DNA of 12,393 nucleotides from Pseudomonadota bacterium (lineage in GTDB: Bacteria; Pseudomonadota; Alphaproteobacteria; Rhizobiales; Beijerinckiaceae). Where the stretch lies: assembly GCA_021780015.1 (NCBI GenBank), contig JAJXZN010000144.1, forward strand, positions 1 through 12,393, written 5' to 3'. The translations under genes and the position numbers were made by a program. Below the pieces are notes generated by a model. The model did not search any database. It was not told the origin of the DNA and saw only the letters and a list, made by a program, of their open reading frames with translations. Below, piece after piece: positions 1 through 8,643 of this stretch (within the stretch, counting starts at the first letter, position 1; every line of letters starts with the position of its first letter).

Positions 1-1
1 C

Positions 2-88
2 GAGACCATGCAGCATGAGGTTACGATCGATCCTTTGACGGCGGCGCGGGCGCGCCGCTCGGTCGAGCGCATGCTGGCGGTGTCGTAA
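2..88 (+). CDS. nadA: Quinolinate synthase NadA, C-terminal end (partial)
   Basis: Only the last 28 codons are inside the window, ending at TAA 86-88. They read as an acidic and basic helix containing QHEVTIDP and RRSVERML, which matches the usual C-terminus of alphaproteobacterial quinolinate synthase. NadA is a cytosolic [4Fe-4S] enzyme that condenses iminoaspartate with dihydroxyacetone phosphate to give quinolinate. The assignment rests on this short tail plus position: the next two genes are nadB and nadC, the enzymes before and after it in the pathway. The gap to nadB is only 12 bases, so one operon is likely. The cluster-binding cysteines lie outside the window. Confidence 0.8.
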   Translation, partial: ETMQHEVTIDPLTAARARRSVERMLAVS

Positions 89-100
89 GCGAGATCCGCC

Positions 101-1612
101 ATGCACATTTATGATCTCGAAGGCAAGGTTCTGATCGTCGGCGGTGGCATTGCCGGATTGATGACGGCGCTGAAGCTCGCGCCGGAACCCTGCGTGCTCC
201 TGAGCAAGGCGCCGATCGGCGAAGAGACGTCGAGCATTCTCGCGCAGGGGGGCGTCGCCGCCTGTGTCGGGTCCGACGACAGCGTCGCGCTGCAGGTCGC
301 CGATACGCTCGCAGCGGGCGATGGGCTTTGCGTCGCACCGGTCGTCGAGCGCATCGTTGCCGGCGGCCCGGCAGCCATTGAAAATCTCATCCGTCTCGGC
401 GTCCCGTTCGACCGCGCCGCAGACGGGCGTTTGAAGCGCGGCCTCGAAGCGGCGCACAGCCGGCATCGCATCGTTCATGCCGGCGGCGACAAGACCGGGC
501 GCGAGATCACGCTGACTTTGGCGGCGGCCGTCCGCGCCACGCCCTCCATCGCGATACTCGAAGGCTTTTCCGCGCGCCGCCTGAGCGTCGAGGATGGCGA
601 AGTCGCAGGCCTTCTCGCCGATGGCCCCGATGGCAGCGTCTTCCTGCGGACCAACCGCATCGTGATCGCGACCGGCGGGATCAGCGGCCTCTTCGCGCAT
701 GGCACCAATCCGGTCGGCTCCTGGGGGCAGGGCCTCGCGCTTGCCGCCCGCGTCGGCGCCAGGCTCAGCGACATGGAATTCGTGCAATTCCATCCGACCG
801 CGCTCGATGCGCCGGGACCGCAATTGAGCCTCGTCAGCGAGGCCGTGCGCGGCGAAGGGGCGATCCTCGTCGATGAAAACGGCGAGCGCTTCATGGCCGG
901 CGTGCCGGGCGCGGAACTCGCGCCGCGCGATGTCGTCGCCCGCGGCGTCTGGCAGCAGCTTCGCGCCGGCCATCGCACCTTCCTCGACGCGCGGGCCATC
1001 AAAGACCTCGCCGCGCATTTCCCCGGCGTGACGCAGCATTGCCGCGCCGCCGGCATCGATCCGGTTACGCAACCGATCCCGATCCGGCCGGCCGCGCATT
1101 ATCACATGGGCGGCATTAAAGTGGACCTTGCAGGCCGCACCACTGTCGAAGGCCTGTGGGCGGTCGGCGAAGCCGCATGCACCGGGCTACATGGCGCCAA
1201 TCGGCTCGCCAGCAATTCGCTGCTCGAAGCGCTGGTCTGCGCCGGCTTCGTCGCCGAAAGCCTCAAGGCGGCGCCGCAAAGGCCTGTGCGGCGCGGTCCC
1301 ATCGAAGCACCGCTGCGCCCGAGCGAGCCGCAATCCGTCCGGCCGATCCTGTCGCGGACTGCCGGCGTCCTGCGCGCCGGTGCCGAATTGCGGCAAGCCG
1401 CGGCCGAGCTTTATCCGCTTGCGCACGGCAATGATGCCGCGCTCGTGGGCCTGATGATCGTCATCGCGGCACTGCGGCGCGAGGAAAGCCGCGGCGCGCA
1501 TTTCCGCCTCGACTTTGCGCAGAAGGATGCGATCCCGGTTTCGCCGCGCGACATCAACCTGACGCAGGCCTTCACGGCGGCGCAGGACCTCGCGCTGGCG
1601 CAAGTCGCCTGA
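101..1612 (+). CDS. nadB: L-aspartate oxidase NadB
   Basis: This FAD flavoprotein oxidises L-aspartate to iminoaspartate, the first step of de novo NAD synthesis, and hands the product to NadA. The 503-residue protein is complete. The FAD-binding GGGIAG loop is at residues 14-19, followed by SSILAQGGVA at 44-53, which is typical of the succinate dehydrogenase/aspartate oxidase flavoprotein family. Further family motifs are HPTAL (from H231), VRGEGA (R250), HYHMGG (333-338), and GANRLASNSLLEAL around R368 near the C-terminal part of the FAD domain. The helical C-terminal domain is present. The length is slightly below the roughly 540 residues of E. coli NadB, as is common in alphaproteobacteria. 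The ATG at 101 sits 12 bases after the nadA stop and just before the FAD-binding strand, so it is the natural start. The stop shares one base with the nadC start (TGATG), implying translational coupling. Confidence 0.96.
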   Translation: MHIYDLEGKVLIVGGGIAGLMTALKLAPEPCVLLSKAPIGEETSSILAQGGVAACVGSDDSVALQVADTLAAGDGLCVAPVVERIVAGGPAAIENLIRLGVPFDRAADGRLKRGLEAAHSRHRIVHAGGDKTGREITLTLAAAVRATPSIAILEGFSARRLSVEDGEVAGLLADGPDGSVFLRTNRIVIATGGISGLFAHGTNPVGSWGQGLALAARVGARLSDMEFVQFHPTALDAPGPQLSLVSEAVRGEGAILVDENGERFMAGVPGAELAPRDVVARGVWQQLRAGHRTFLDARAIKDLAAHFPGVTQHCRAAGIDPVTQPIPIRPAAHYHMGGIKVDLAGRTTVEGLWAVGEAACTGLHGANRLASNSLLEALVCAGFVAESLKAAPQRPVRRGPIEAPLRPSEPQSVRPILSRTAGVLRAGAELRQAAAELYPLAHGNDAALVGLMIVIAALRREESRGAHFRLDFAQKDAIPVSPRDINLTQAFTAAQDLALAQVA

Positions 1613-2457
1613 TGCGTCTCGCGCCGCTGCCGCGGGTGATCCTTGAGCCGTTGGTGCGCGCCGCGCTCGCCGAGGATCTGGGTCTTGCCGGCGACCTGAC
1701 CACCCATGCCATCGTCCCGCCGCAGGCGCAGGCACAGGCGCGCTTCGTCGCCCGCAAGGCGGGCGTCGTCGCCGGCCTCGATCTCGCAAAACTCACCTTC
1801 GAACTCGTCGATCCCTCCCTCGCCTTTGCCGTCGAAAAGCCCGATGGCGCGAAAGTCGCGGCAGGCGAGACGATCGCCGCAGTCGGCGGCGCGGCGGCGG
1901 GGATTCTGATCGGCGAACGGGTGGCGCTCAATTTTCTCGGCCGTCTCAGCGGCATCGCCAGCGCGACGGCGCATTTCGTTGCCGCCGTCGCCGGAACCAA
2001 AGCCGAGATCGTCTGCACGCGAAAAACGACGCCGGGCCTGCGCGCCATCGAGAAATATGCGGTGCGTGCCGGCGGCGGCCACAACCATCGCTTCGGCCTC
2101 TATGACGCCGTGCTGATCAAAGACAATCATATCGCCATCGCCGGCGGAATCCTCGAAGCGCTGCGCCGTGCCAAAGAGAGCGTCGGCCATCTGGTGAAGA
2201 TCGAGGTCGAAGTCGATACGCTCGATCAATTGCACGCAGCGCTCGGCGAAGGTCCCGATGCGGTGCTGCTCGACAATATGAGTCCGGCGCAATTGGCCGA
2301 AGCGGTGAAGATCGTCGCCGGCCGCGCCATCACCGAGGCCTCGGGCGGCGTGTCGTTGGAGAATGCCGCCGCCGTTGCGGCAAGCGGCGTCGATCTCATT
2401 TCGATCGGCTGGCTGACCCATAGCGCGCCGGTACTCGACATCGGCCTCGACTTTTAA
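1612..2457 (+). CDS. nadC: Nicotinate-nucleotide pyrophosphorylase (carboxylating) NadC
   Basis: NadC, also called quinolinate phosphoribosyltransferase, converts quinolinate and PRPP to nicotinate mononucleotide, CO2 and pyrophosphate in the cytosol. The 281-residue length is normal for the family. Signature motifs appear in order: TRKTTPGLR at 136-144, GGGHNHR at 154-160, IKDNH at 169-173, EVE at 198-200, LLDN at 219-222 and EASGG at 242-246. The arginines and lysines in the first three build the substrate and phosphate pocket in known structures. The N-terminal alpha/beta sandwich precedes the barrel as expected. The ATG overlaps the nadB stop by one base, so it depends on the nadA-nadB transcript. 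No strong factor-independent terminator follows. A 7-bp repeat (GCCGAGC at 2458-2464, GCTCGGC at 2496-2502) flanks an AT-rich patch but is too loose to call a terminator. Confidence 0.96.
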   Translation: MRLAPLPRVILEPLVRAALAEDLGLAGDLTTHAIVPPQAQAQARFVARKAGVVAGLDLAKLTFELVDPSLAFAVEKPDGAKVAAGETIAAVGGAAAGILIGERVALNFLGRLSGIASATAHFVAAVAGTKAEIVCTRKTTPGLRAIEKYAVRAGGGHNHRFGLYDAVLIKDNHIAIAGGILEALRRAKESVGHLVKIEVEVDTLDQLHAALGEGPDAVLLDNMSPAQLAEAVKIVAGRAITEASGGVSLENAAAVAASGVDLISIGWLTHSAPVLDIGLDF

Positions 2458-2776
2458 GCCGAGCCGCGGGTCTAAATTTTATTTTATGCCCTTGAGCTCG
2501 GCCCGGCAATGCGGTCCCGTTCAAATCGGCGCGGCCGCCCCGCGGCGCAAAAGGCTGGGCGGTTATCCTCGACGCAAATTGACTTTCCCGTCGCCTTGCC
2601 CCTATAACCCGCGCCAAGCTGTTTTTATGCGTGGCCGCCGCTGAGAAGTCTTTGATTTTTCAGGGCCATGCTTGGAGGCTGCGTTTTCCCCGCTTTTGCA
2701 CATCCCTGCCCGGCCAAGCCGGCGGGCGCATTTTGCGTTGAGAGCACAGCCGCGATCTTCGGGACGGAGCGAAAAA
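2458..2776. other. Intergenic region nadC-rpmH
   Basis: This 319-base gap holds the rpmH promoter (2579-2608) and a leader of about 160 bases. I see no convincing small gene and no RNA gene. No cluster of DnaA boxes is present, so there is no support for a replication origin even though rpmH often lies near one in bacteria. An ATG at 2668 opens the rnpA reading frame across the whole of rpmH. That is discussed under findings and is probably chance. Confidence 0.6.
2579..2608 (+). promoter_or_regulatory. Sigma70-type promoter for rpmH-rnpA-yidC
   Basis: A TTGACT box (2579-2584) and a TATAAC box (2603-2608) are separated by 18 bases. This is a close match to the housekeeping sigma factor consensus and the best promoter in the window. 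Transcription would start near 2615 and leave a leader of about 160 bases before the rpmH GTG. It fits the strong expression expected of a ribosomal protein operon. Confidence 0.7.
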
Positions 2777-2911
2777 GTGAAGCGGACCTATCAACCGAGC
2801 AAGCTGGTGCGCAAGCGCCGCCACGGCTTTCGCGCCCGCATGGCGACGGTCGGCGGCCGCAAGGTAATCGCCGCCCGCCGCGCACGCGGCCGCAAGCGGC
2901 TCTCGGCCTGA
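2777..2911 (+). CDS. rpmH: 50S ribosomal protein L34
   Basis: This complete 44-residue, very basic protein opens with KRTYQPS and contains [11 protein letters not shown] and GGRKV, then ends in an Arg/Lys-rich tail. That is the full L34 pattern and the normal length. L34 binds 23S rRNA in the large subunit. The start is GTG at 2777, chosen because it lies exactly at the family N-terminus and has GGAG (2766-2769) seven bases upstream. A longer in-frame reading from TTG 2672 would add 35 unrelated residues and is rejected. The gene leads the operon with rnpA and yidC and is preceded by a strong promoter. Confidence 0.95.
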   Translation: MKRTYQPSKLVRKRRHGFRARMATVGGRKVIAARRARGRKRLSA

Positions 2912-2958
2912 GCCGCGTTACACCCAATTTTCTGAGGCGCGCCACGGCGGGACGGACC

Positions 2959-3351
2959 ATGCACACGTCCGAGATCGCCGGCCGCGAAGCGCCGCCGGCC
3001 CGATTGAAAGCACGGGCCGATTTTCTCCGCGCGGCCAAGGGGCGGCGCCTGCGCATGCCCTGTTTCAGCCTGCAAATGATCGCCCAGCCGGAGGCGGCCG
3101 CGACTGAGCCGCCGCGTTTCGGTTTCACCGTAACGAAAAAACTCGGCACGGCCGTGCTACGCAACCGCATCCGCCGGCGGCTGAAGGAAGCCGTCCGCCG
3201 AGCGCCGCTTTGCGCCCGGCCGGGGCATGACTATGTAATCCTCGCGCAGCCGGCCGCGCTCACCGAAGATTTTGCGCAATTGCAACGCCAGCTCAGCCAA
3301 GCCATTGCTGATATTCATGTGGCGCCCAAACGCAAGCACCGCACCCCTTGA
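2959..3351 (+). CDS. rnpA: Ribonuclease P protein component
   Basis: RnpA is the small basic subunit that helps the RNase P RNA recognise and cleave the 5' leader of precursor tRNA. From ATG 2959 it has 130 residues, within the family range. The diagnostic RNR motif occurs as RNRIRRRLKEAVR, preceded by the FGFTVTKKLGTAV strand that contributes to the leader-binding cleft. The upstream bases GGGACGG (2949-2955) give a modest ribosome binding site. The same frame is open back to ATG 2668, through rpmH. I prefer 2959 because family similarity begins near residue 15 of this version (ARLKARADFL) and nothing upstream resembles RnpA. The gene lies 47 bases after rpmH, the classic pairing, and ends 21 bases before yidC with no yidD gene between. 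Confidence 0.92.
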   Translation: MHTSEIAGREAPPARLKARADFLRAAKGRRLRMPCFSLQMIAQPEAAATEPPRFGFTVTKKLGTAVLRNRIRRRLKEAVRRAPLCARPGHDYVILAQPAALTEDFAQLQRQLSQAIADIHVAPKRKHRTP

Positions 3352-3372
3352 TGAAGGACGAGTTTCCGCGCC

Positions 3373-5193
3373 ATGCCGCAAGACAATAACCGCAATCTCA
3401 TCCTGGCGATGGCGCTGTCGATCCTCGTCATCATCGGCTGGAACTATTTCTTCGCGACGCCACAATACAAAAAAGAACATTCCGCGCAGCTCGCCCAGCA
3501 GACGCAGACGAACCATACGCCCGGCGCGCCGAGCTCGCAGCCGCCGCACAGCCCCAACGCCCCGCCCCAGGGCGGCCCGTCGAGCGAGACGCCGCAAGCC
3601 TTTTTGACCCGCGACGCGGCACTGGCGACGACGCAGCGCGTGGCGCTCGACAGCCAGGCGCTGTTCGGCTCGATCAATCTGACCGGCGCGCGCATCGACG
3701 ATGTCTCGCTGAAGGCCTATCGCGAGACGCCGAATCCGAAGAGCCCGAATATTGTTCTGCTGTCGCCGTCGGCGGCGCCGGAGCCCTATTACGCCGAACT
3801 CGGCTATGTCGGCGCCGACCCGGCGCTGGCACTGCCCAATGCTTCGACCGTCTGGAAGTCGGACGGCGGCAAGCTCACCTCGCAGACCCCGATCACCCTT
3901 ACGGCCGATAACGGCCACGGTCTGATCTTCCATCGCCGCATTGCCGTCGATGACCATTATATGTTCACGGTCACCGATACGATCGAGAACAAGACCGGCG
4001 CGGCGGTCACGCTCTATCCCTATGCGCTGGTTTCGCGCCATGGCAAGCCGAAGACCTCCGGCTATTCGATCCTGCACGAAGGCATGATCGGGGTCATCGG
4101 CGATTCCGGCGTGCAAGAGCCGACGTACGATTCGATCCTGAAGGAAGCCAATGCGACGCAGACGCTCTCCGGCACCGGCGGCTGGCTCGGCTTTACCGAC
4201 AAATATTGGGGTGCCGTCGTCATTCCGGATCAGCATGTCAATTACCAGGGCACGTTCCACGCCTGGGACGACAACGGCAAGAAGGATTACCAGGCCGATT
4301 TCCGTGCCGACCCGGTGACCGTGGCGGCGGGAGCTTCGGCTAACGTGACCTCACGCGTCTTTGCCGGCGCCAAGGAGACGCGTCTGCTCGACGCCTATCA
4401 GAAGGACCTCGGCATCGAGCGCTTCGAACTGATGATCGATTGGGGCTGGTTCTATTTTATCACCAAGCCGATGTTCTGGCTGCTCGACAGCATCTACAAG
4501 GTCGTCGGCAATTTCGGCATCGCCATCCTTATCGTGACCGTGCTGATCAAGGGCATCTTCTTCCCGCTCGCCAATCGCTCCTATCTATCGATGGCGAAGA
4601 TGAAGGCGGCGCAGCCGCAGATGAACGCCATCCGCGAGCGCTATGCCGACGACAAGATCAAGCAGCAGCAGGAGCTGATGGAGCTCTATAAGCGCGAGAA
4701 GATCAATCCGGTCTCGGGCTGCCTGCCGATGGTGATCCAGATCCCGGTCTTCTTCTCGCTCTACAAGGTGCTGTTCATCACGATCGAGATGCGTCAGGCG
4801 CCCTTCTTCGGCTGGATCAAGGATCTCTCGCAGCCCGACCCGACCAATGTCTTCACCTTGTTCGGCCTCGTGCATTGGGATCCGATGGCGCTGCCGATGA
4901 TCGGCCATTTCCTGAACATCGGCATTTGGCCGCTGATCATGGGCGTCTCGATGTTCATCCAGATGAAGATGAACCCCGAGCCGACCGATCCCGTCCAAAA
5001 GCAGATGTTCGCCTGGATGCCGGTGATCTTCACCTTCATGCTGGGCTCGTTCCCGTCCGGCCTCGTGATCTATTGGACGTGGAACAACTTGCTCTCGGTC
5101 GCGCAGCAGACGCTGATCATGACGCGCGCCGGCGTGAAGGTCGAATTGTGGGGCAATCTCGCCAATATGTTCCGCAAAAAGGCGACGACCTGA
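3373..5193 (+). CDS. yidC: Membrane protein insertase YidC
   Basis: YidC/Oxa1 inserts and folds inner membrane proteins, alone or with SecYEG. The 606-residue protein has the Gram-negative layout. A first membrane helix lies at about residues 9-26, then a Pro/Gln/Ser-rich linker at roughly 38-75. A large periplasmic beta domain runs to about 350. The conserved C-terminal core follows from about 355, with [13 protein letters not shown] as helix 2, the cytoplasmic hairpin [12 protein letters not shown]...IRERYADDK, and later helices including [20 protein letters not shown] and [16 protein letters not shown]. Where E. coli has Arg366 in the hydrophilic groove, this protein has Lys393, a conservative change I believe is common in alphaproteobacteria. 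The ATG at 3373 places the first helix correctly. An AAGGACG at 3354-3360 lies somewhat far upstream. Its place after rpmH-rnpA and before engB is the standard rhizobial order. Confidence 0.97.
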   Translation: MPQDNNRNLILAMALSILVIIGWNYFFATPQYKKEHSAQLAQQTQTNHTPGAPSSQPPHSPNAPPQGGPSSETPQAFLTRDAALATTQRVALDSQALFGSINLTGARIDDVSLKAYRETPNPKSPNIVLLSPSAAPEPYYAELGYVGADPALALPNASTVWKSDGGKLTSQTPITLTADNGHGLIFHRRIAVDDHYMFTVTDTIENKTGAAVTLYPYALVSRHGKPKTSGYSILHEGMIGVIGDSGVQEPTYDSILKEANATQTLSGTGGWLGFTDKYWGAVVIPDQHVNYQGTFHAWDDNGKKDYQADFRADPVTVAAGASANVTSRVFAGAKETRLLDAYQKDLGIERFELMIDWGWFYFITKPMFWLLDSIYKVVGNFGIAILIVTVLIKGIFFPLANRSYLSMAKMKAAQPQMNAIRERYADDKIKQQQELMELYKREKINPVSGCLPMVIQIPVFFSLYKVLFITIEMRQAPFFGWIKDLSQPDPTNVFTLFGLVHWDPMALPMIGHFLNIGIWPLIMGVSMFIQMKMNPEPTDPVQKQMFAWMPVIFTFMLGSFPSGLVIYWTWNNLLSVAQQTLIMTRAGVKVELWGNLANMFRKKATT

Positions 5194-5202
5194 GCTGCTC
5201 TC

Positions 5203-5212
5203 CCCTATAGGG
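5203..5212. repeat. Perfect 10-bp palindrome between yidC and engB
   Basis: CCCTATAGGG is fully self-complementary and sits in the 39-base gap between yidC and engB, shortly upstream of the purine-rich AGGAAGAAAG that may serve as the engB ribosome binding site. It is too short, and lacks a loop or T-tract, to be a terminator. It may be chance. Confidence 0.3.
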
Positions 5213-5232
5213 CGAGGAAGAAAGCGCCCATC

Positions 5233-5880
5233 ATGCGCGAGAACGAGGATTTCCAAGAGGCGGGGCGGAAACTTTTCGCCCAGCCGTGCGATTTCATCTG
5301 GGGCGCGACCGACGCCGCGCAATTGCCGCCGCCCGGCCCGCCCGAGATCGCCTTCGCCGGCCGCTCCAATGTCGGCAAGTCCTCGCTGCTCAATGCGCTG
5401 ACCGGCCGCAAGACCTTGGCGCGCACCTCGAACACGCCGGGCCGGACGCAGGCGCTGAATTTTTTCGCCTTGGGGGCGCCGGTGCGCCTGCGGCTCGTCG
5501 ATATGCCCGGCTACGGCTATGCGGCGACCGCCAAAAAGACGATCGCCGCCTGGACCCGCTTGATGCAGGATTATCTGCGCGGCCGGGCCGCATTGAAACG
5601 CGTCTTCGTTCTCGTCGATGGCCGGCACGGGCTGAAACCCATCGACATCGAAATGTTCGAAAAGCTCGACAAGGCCGCGGTCTCCTATCAGGTCGTCTTG
5701 ACCAAAGCGGATGCGGTGAATGCGTCGGCGCGGGAGCTTCGCATCGCCGAAACCATCGCGGCAATCGCCAAACATCCGGCAGCCTTTCCCGAGGTGATTT
5801 TTACCTCGGCCGAAAGCGGCGACGGCATTGGCGACCTGCGCGCTGCGATCGCCAGGCTTCTGGCCGAGCATTCATTGTAA
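5233..5880 (+). CDS. engB: Ribosome biogenesis GTPase EngB (YihA/YsxC)
   Basis: This TRAFAC-class GTPase is needed for late 50S subunit assembly (EngB, YihA or YsxC in different species). The 215-residue protein shows all G motifs: G1 GRSNVGKSS at 43-51, a switch I region with SNTPGRTQ at 66-73, G3 DMPGYG at 90-95, G4 TKAD at 157-160 and G5 TSA at 191-193. The [16 protein letters not shown] block is distinctive of EngB within the family. The ATG at 5233 gives the normal short N-terminal extension. The best ribosome binding site, AGGA at 5215-5218, is about 14 bases away, which is long. The gene follows yidC by 39 bases and precedes argB, so it probably belongs to the same transcript. Confidence 0.96.
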   Translation: MRENEDFQEAGRKLFAQPCDFIWGATDAAQLPPPGPPEIAFAGRSNVGKSSLLNALTGRKTLARTSNTPGRTQALNFFALGAPVRLRLVDMPGYGYAATAKKTIAAWTRLMQDYLRGRAALKRVFVLVDGRHGLKPIDIEMFEKLDKAAVSYQVVLTKADAVNASARELRIAETIAAIAKHPAAFPEVIFTSAESGDGIGDLRAAIARLLAEHSL

Positions 5881-5890
5881 GGTCATGCAA

Positions 5891-5919
5891 TTGAGCTTAT
5901 CCCGCTCTCGGGCTAAAAG
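5891..5919 (+). promoter_or_regulatory. Possible weak internal promoter before argB
   Basis: TTGAGC (5891-5896) and TAAAAG (5914-5919) are 17 bases apart. Together they are a partial match to the sigma70 consensus in the short gap between engB and argB. Initiation near 5926 would leave a leader of about 40 bases to the preferred argB start at 5965. The match is weak and could be chance. Confidence 0.3.
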
Positions 5920-5964
5920 GCCGCCAACGTTGTGATGCGGCGCGGCGCCAACCGGATGGAGCAC

Positions 5965-6861
5965 ATGGCAGAATCAGCGCAGGAGAGCGCCCAGCGGCAA
6001 GCTGAAATTCTGATGCAGGCGCTGCCGCATATGCTGCATTACGACGATGCGATCGTCGTCGTAAAATATGGCGGCCACGCCATGGGCGACGAGAGCGTCG
6101 CCCGCAGTTTCGCCCGCGACATGGTTCTGCTCGAACAATCCGGCGTCAATCCGGTCGTCGTCCACGGCGGCGGCCCGCAGATCGGCGCGATGCTGAAGAA
6201 GCTCGGTATCAAATCGGAGTTTTCCGCCGGGCTACGCATCACCGACCGCGCCACGGTCGAGATCGTCGAAATGGTGCTCGCCGGCTCGATCAACAAACAG
6301 ATCGTCGGCTTCATCAATGCCGAAGGCGGCCGCGCCATCGGCCTTTCCGGCAAAGACGGCAACATGGTCACGGCGCGCAAATTCGTGCACACGGTGGAAT
6401 CGCCGTACACGGGTGAACAGGAAGAAGTCGATCTCGGCTTCGTCGGCGAGCCGAGCAAGGTCGACACGACCGTGCTCGACCAAGTGCTCGGCCGCGAGTT
6501 GATCCCGGTGCTGGCGCCGATCGCACAGGGCAGCGAGGGCGAGACCTATAACGTCAATGCCGACACCTTCGCCGGCGCCATCGCCGGCGCGCTCGGCGCC
6601 AAGCGCCTCATCTTCCTGACCGACGTGCCGGGCGTGCTCGACCGCGACGGGCGGCTGATCCACGAATTGCGGATGGACGAGATTCGTACCCTGATCGCCG
6701 ACGGGACGATCACCGGCGGCATGATCCCCAAGGTCGAGACCTGCATCTACGCGCTCGAACAAGGCGTCGAAGGCGTCGTCATTCTCGACGGCAAGCTGCC
6801 GCACGCGGTGCTGATCGAGCTTCTGACCGACCACGGCGCGGGAACCCTGATCAAACGGTGA
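5965..6861 (+). CDS. argB: Acetylglutamate kinase ArgB
   Basis: ArgB phosphorylates N-acetyl-L-glutamate with ATP, the second step of arginine synthesis. From ATG 5965 it has 298 residues, the usual alphaproteobacterial length. Motifs are KYGGHAMG at 34-41 (phosphate-binding lysine), HGGGPQI at 67-73, GLSGKDG at 126-132, YNVNAD at 195-200 and GGMIPKV at 251-257. The N-terminal stretch at about 12-26 ([14 protein letters not shown]) resembles the extra helix of hexameric, arginine-inhibited kinases, so feedback inhibition by arginine is likely, though inferred. The frame is also open from GTG 5932, ATG 5935 and ATG 5956, which would add 3 to 11 residues. I chose 5965 for family length and the nearby GGAG at 5958-5961, but the spacer there is only 3 bases and the choice is uncertain. 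The stop overlaps the next gene. Confidence 0.95.
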   Translation: MAESAQESAQRQAEILMQALPHMLHYDDAIVVVKYGGHAMGDESVARSFARDMVLLEQSGVNPVVVHGGGPQIGAMLKKLGIKSEFSAGLRITDRATVEIVEMVLAGSINKQIVGFINAEGGRAIGLSGKDGNMVTARKFVHTVESPYTGEQEEVDLGFVGEPSKVDTTVLDQVLGRELIPVLAPIAQGSEGETYNVNADTFAGAIAGALGAKRLIFLTDVPGVLDRDGRLIHELRMDEIRTLIADGTITGGMIPKVETCIYALEQGVEGVVILDGKLPHAVLIELLTDHGAGTLIKR

Positions 6862-7646
6862 CAAGAAAAGCGACCAGGGACAATATACCGCGCCCGACGG
6901 GCGAGTTTTTCGGCGCATCCGAGGCCCGGACTGCGACCGGGCACCGTCACTTTGCAGAGATCGATACGTGGGTCTTCGACCTCGACAATACGCTTTATCC
7001 GGCCGACAGCGATCTCTGGCCGAAGATCGATCAGCGCATCACCCAGTTCATGATCGCGCTCTTCGGTCTCGACGGCCTGTCGGCCCGGGCGCTGCAAAAA
7101 TATTATTATCAGCATTACGGCACGACGCTCCGCGGCCTGATCGAGGACCACGGCATCAGCGCGATCGACTTCCTGACCTATGTCCACGACATCGATCGAT
7201 CGTCGCTCGTGCCCGACCCGCCGCTTGCGGCGGCGATCGCCGCGCTGCCCGGCCGCAAGCTCATTCTCACCAACGGCTCACGCGACCATGCGTTGCTGAC
7301 GGCCGAGGCACTCGGCCTCGGCGCAAGCTTCGAGGACATATTCGATATTATCGACGCCGAATTCGTGCCGAAGCCCGAGCTTCGGACCTATCAGCGCTTT
7401 TTCGATAAGCATCATGTCGATCCGGAGACGGCGGTGATGTTCGAGGACATCGAGCGCAATCTGATCGTGCCCCATCAGCGCGGCATGAAGACCGTGCTTG
7501 TCGTGCCGAAGCCCGGCCAAGAGGACCATCGCGAGCCGTTCGAAATTCCGACGTCGCTCGCCCTGCCGCACATCGATTTCGTCACCAACGATCTCGGCGG
7601 CTTTCTCACCGAGATCATCGCCGAAAAGCTGCTTGAGAGCCATTGA
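6858..7646 (+). CDS. HAD-superfamily hydrolase, pyrimidine 5'-nucleotidase-like
   Basis: The 262-residue protein carries all haloacid dehalogenase motifs: I, DLDNT at 41-45 with both aspartates; II, LTNGS at 137-141; III, a lysine in KPE from residue 172; and IV, FEDIERN at 195-201. The helical cap between motifs I and II, with FDLDNTLYP and FEDIERNL, matches the subfamily annotated as pyrimidine 5'-nucleotidase and related to yeast Sdt1/Phm8. Such enzymes dephosphorylate nucleoside monophosphates, but the true substrate here is not visible. The GTG at 6858 overlaps the argB stop (GTGA), suggesting coupled translation. It adds about 34 residues before the usual family start at [14 protein letters not shown], and no ATG lies in that stretch. 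An HAD gene between argB and dapD is, I believe, a recurring rhizobial arrangement. Confidence 0.85.
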   Translation: MTRKATRDNIPRPTGEFFGASEARTATGHRHFAEIDTWVFDLDNTLYPADSDLWPKIDQRITQFMIALFGLDGLSARALQKYYYQHYGTTLRGLIEDHGISAIDFLTYVHDIDRSSLVPDPPLAAAIAALPGRKLILTNGSRDHALLTAEALGLGASFEDIFDIIDAEFVPKPELRTYQRFFDKHHVDPETAVMFEDIERNLIVPHQRGMKTVLVVPKPGQEDHREPFEIPTSLALPHIDFVTNDLGGFLTEIIAEKLLESH

Positions 7647-7665
7647 CTCTGCCGCCCGCGCAGAG
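7647..7665. other. Short hairpin after the HAD gene
   Basis: CTCTGC (7647-7652) pairs with GCAGAG (7660-7665) around a 7-base loop, starting directly after the stop codon. No T-tract follows, so it is not a clear terminator. It may slow read-through or protect the 3' end of the message. Confidence 0.3.
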
Positions 7666-7695
7666 GAAACCTCGCCCCGGTCGGCGGAGTGAGCG

Positions 7696-8550
<855 letters not shown>

Positions 8551-8560
8551 TGCCGCAGCC

Positions 8561-8640
8561 AAAGCATCGGACCGAAAAGTGCGAAGCGGTTTTCGGAATA
8601 AATCCGCTGTGATTTAAGAAAGTAAAGGTGTTGAGCAATT
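8561..8640. repeat. Intergenic palindromic repeat, copy 1 (rhizobial type)
   Basis: Between dapD and the membrane protein gene, CCGAAAA (8572-8578) and TTTTCGG (8590-8596) form a 7-bp stem around GTGCGAAGCGG. The core, CGAAAA-GTG-spacer-TTTTCG, closely matches the inner part of the element after dapE (10575-10598). Sequences of the form CGAAAAGTG...GGTTTTCG are, from my knowledge, dispersed many times between genes in rhizobial chromosomes. The AT-richer tail to 8640 differs in composition from the flanking genes and forms most of the leader of the next gene. Confidence 0.65.
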
Positions 8641-8643
8641 GAT

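Noticed and set aside
1411..2421. Minus-strand open frame (336 codons) opposite nadB and nadC
   Set aside because: It is antisense to two complete enzymes with all motifs and shows no domain of its own.
2458..2502. Terminator after nadC from the GCCGAGC/GCTCGGC inverted repeat
   Set aside because: The stem is only 7 bp with a loop of about 31 bases and no T-tract after it.
2458..2776. Replication origin near rpmH
   Set aside because: There are no clustered DnaA boxes, no AT-rich unwinding repeats and no dnaA or dnaN neighbour.
3157..4260. Long minus-strand open frame (367 codons) opposite rnpA and yidC
   Set aside because: It is Arg-rich, lacks family features, and lies antisense to two confidently identified genes. 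GC-rich codon bias keeps such frames open.
4585..5871. Long minus-strand open frame (428 codons) opposite yidC and engB
   Set aside because: His/Asp/Arg-rich composition is typical of an antisense shadow, and the sense strand carries intact YidC and EngB motifs.
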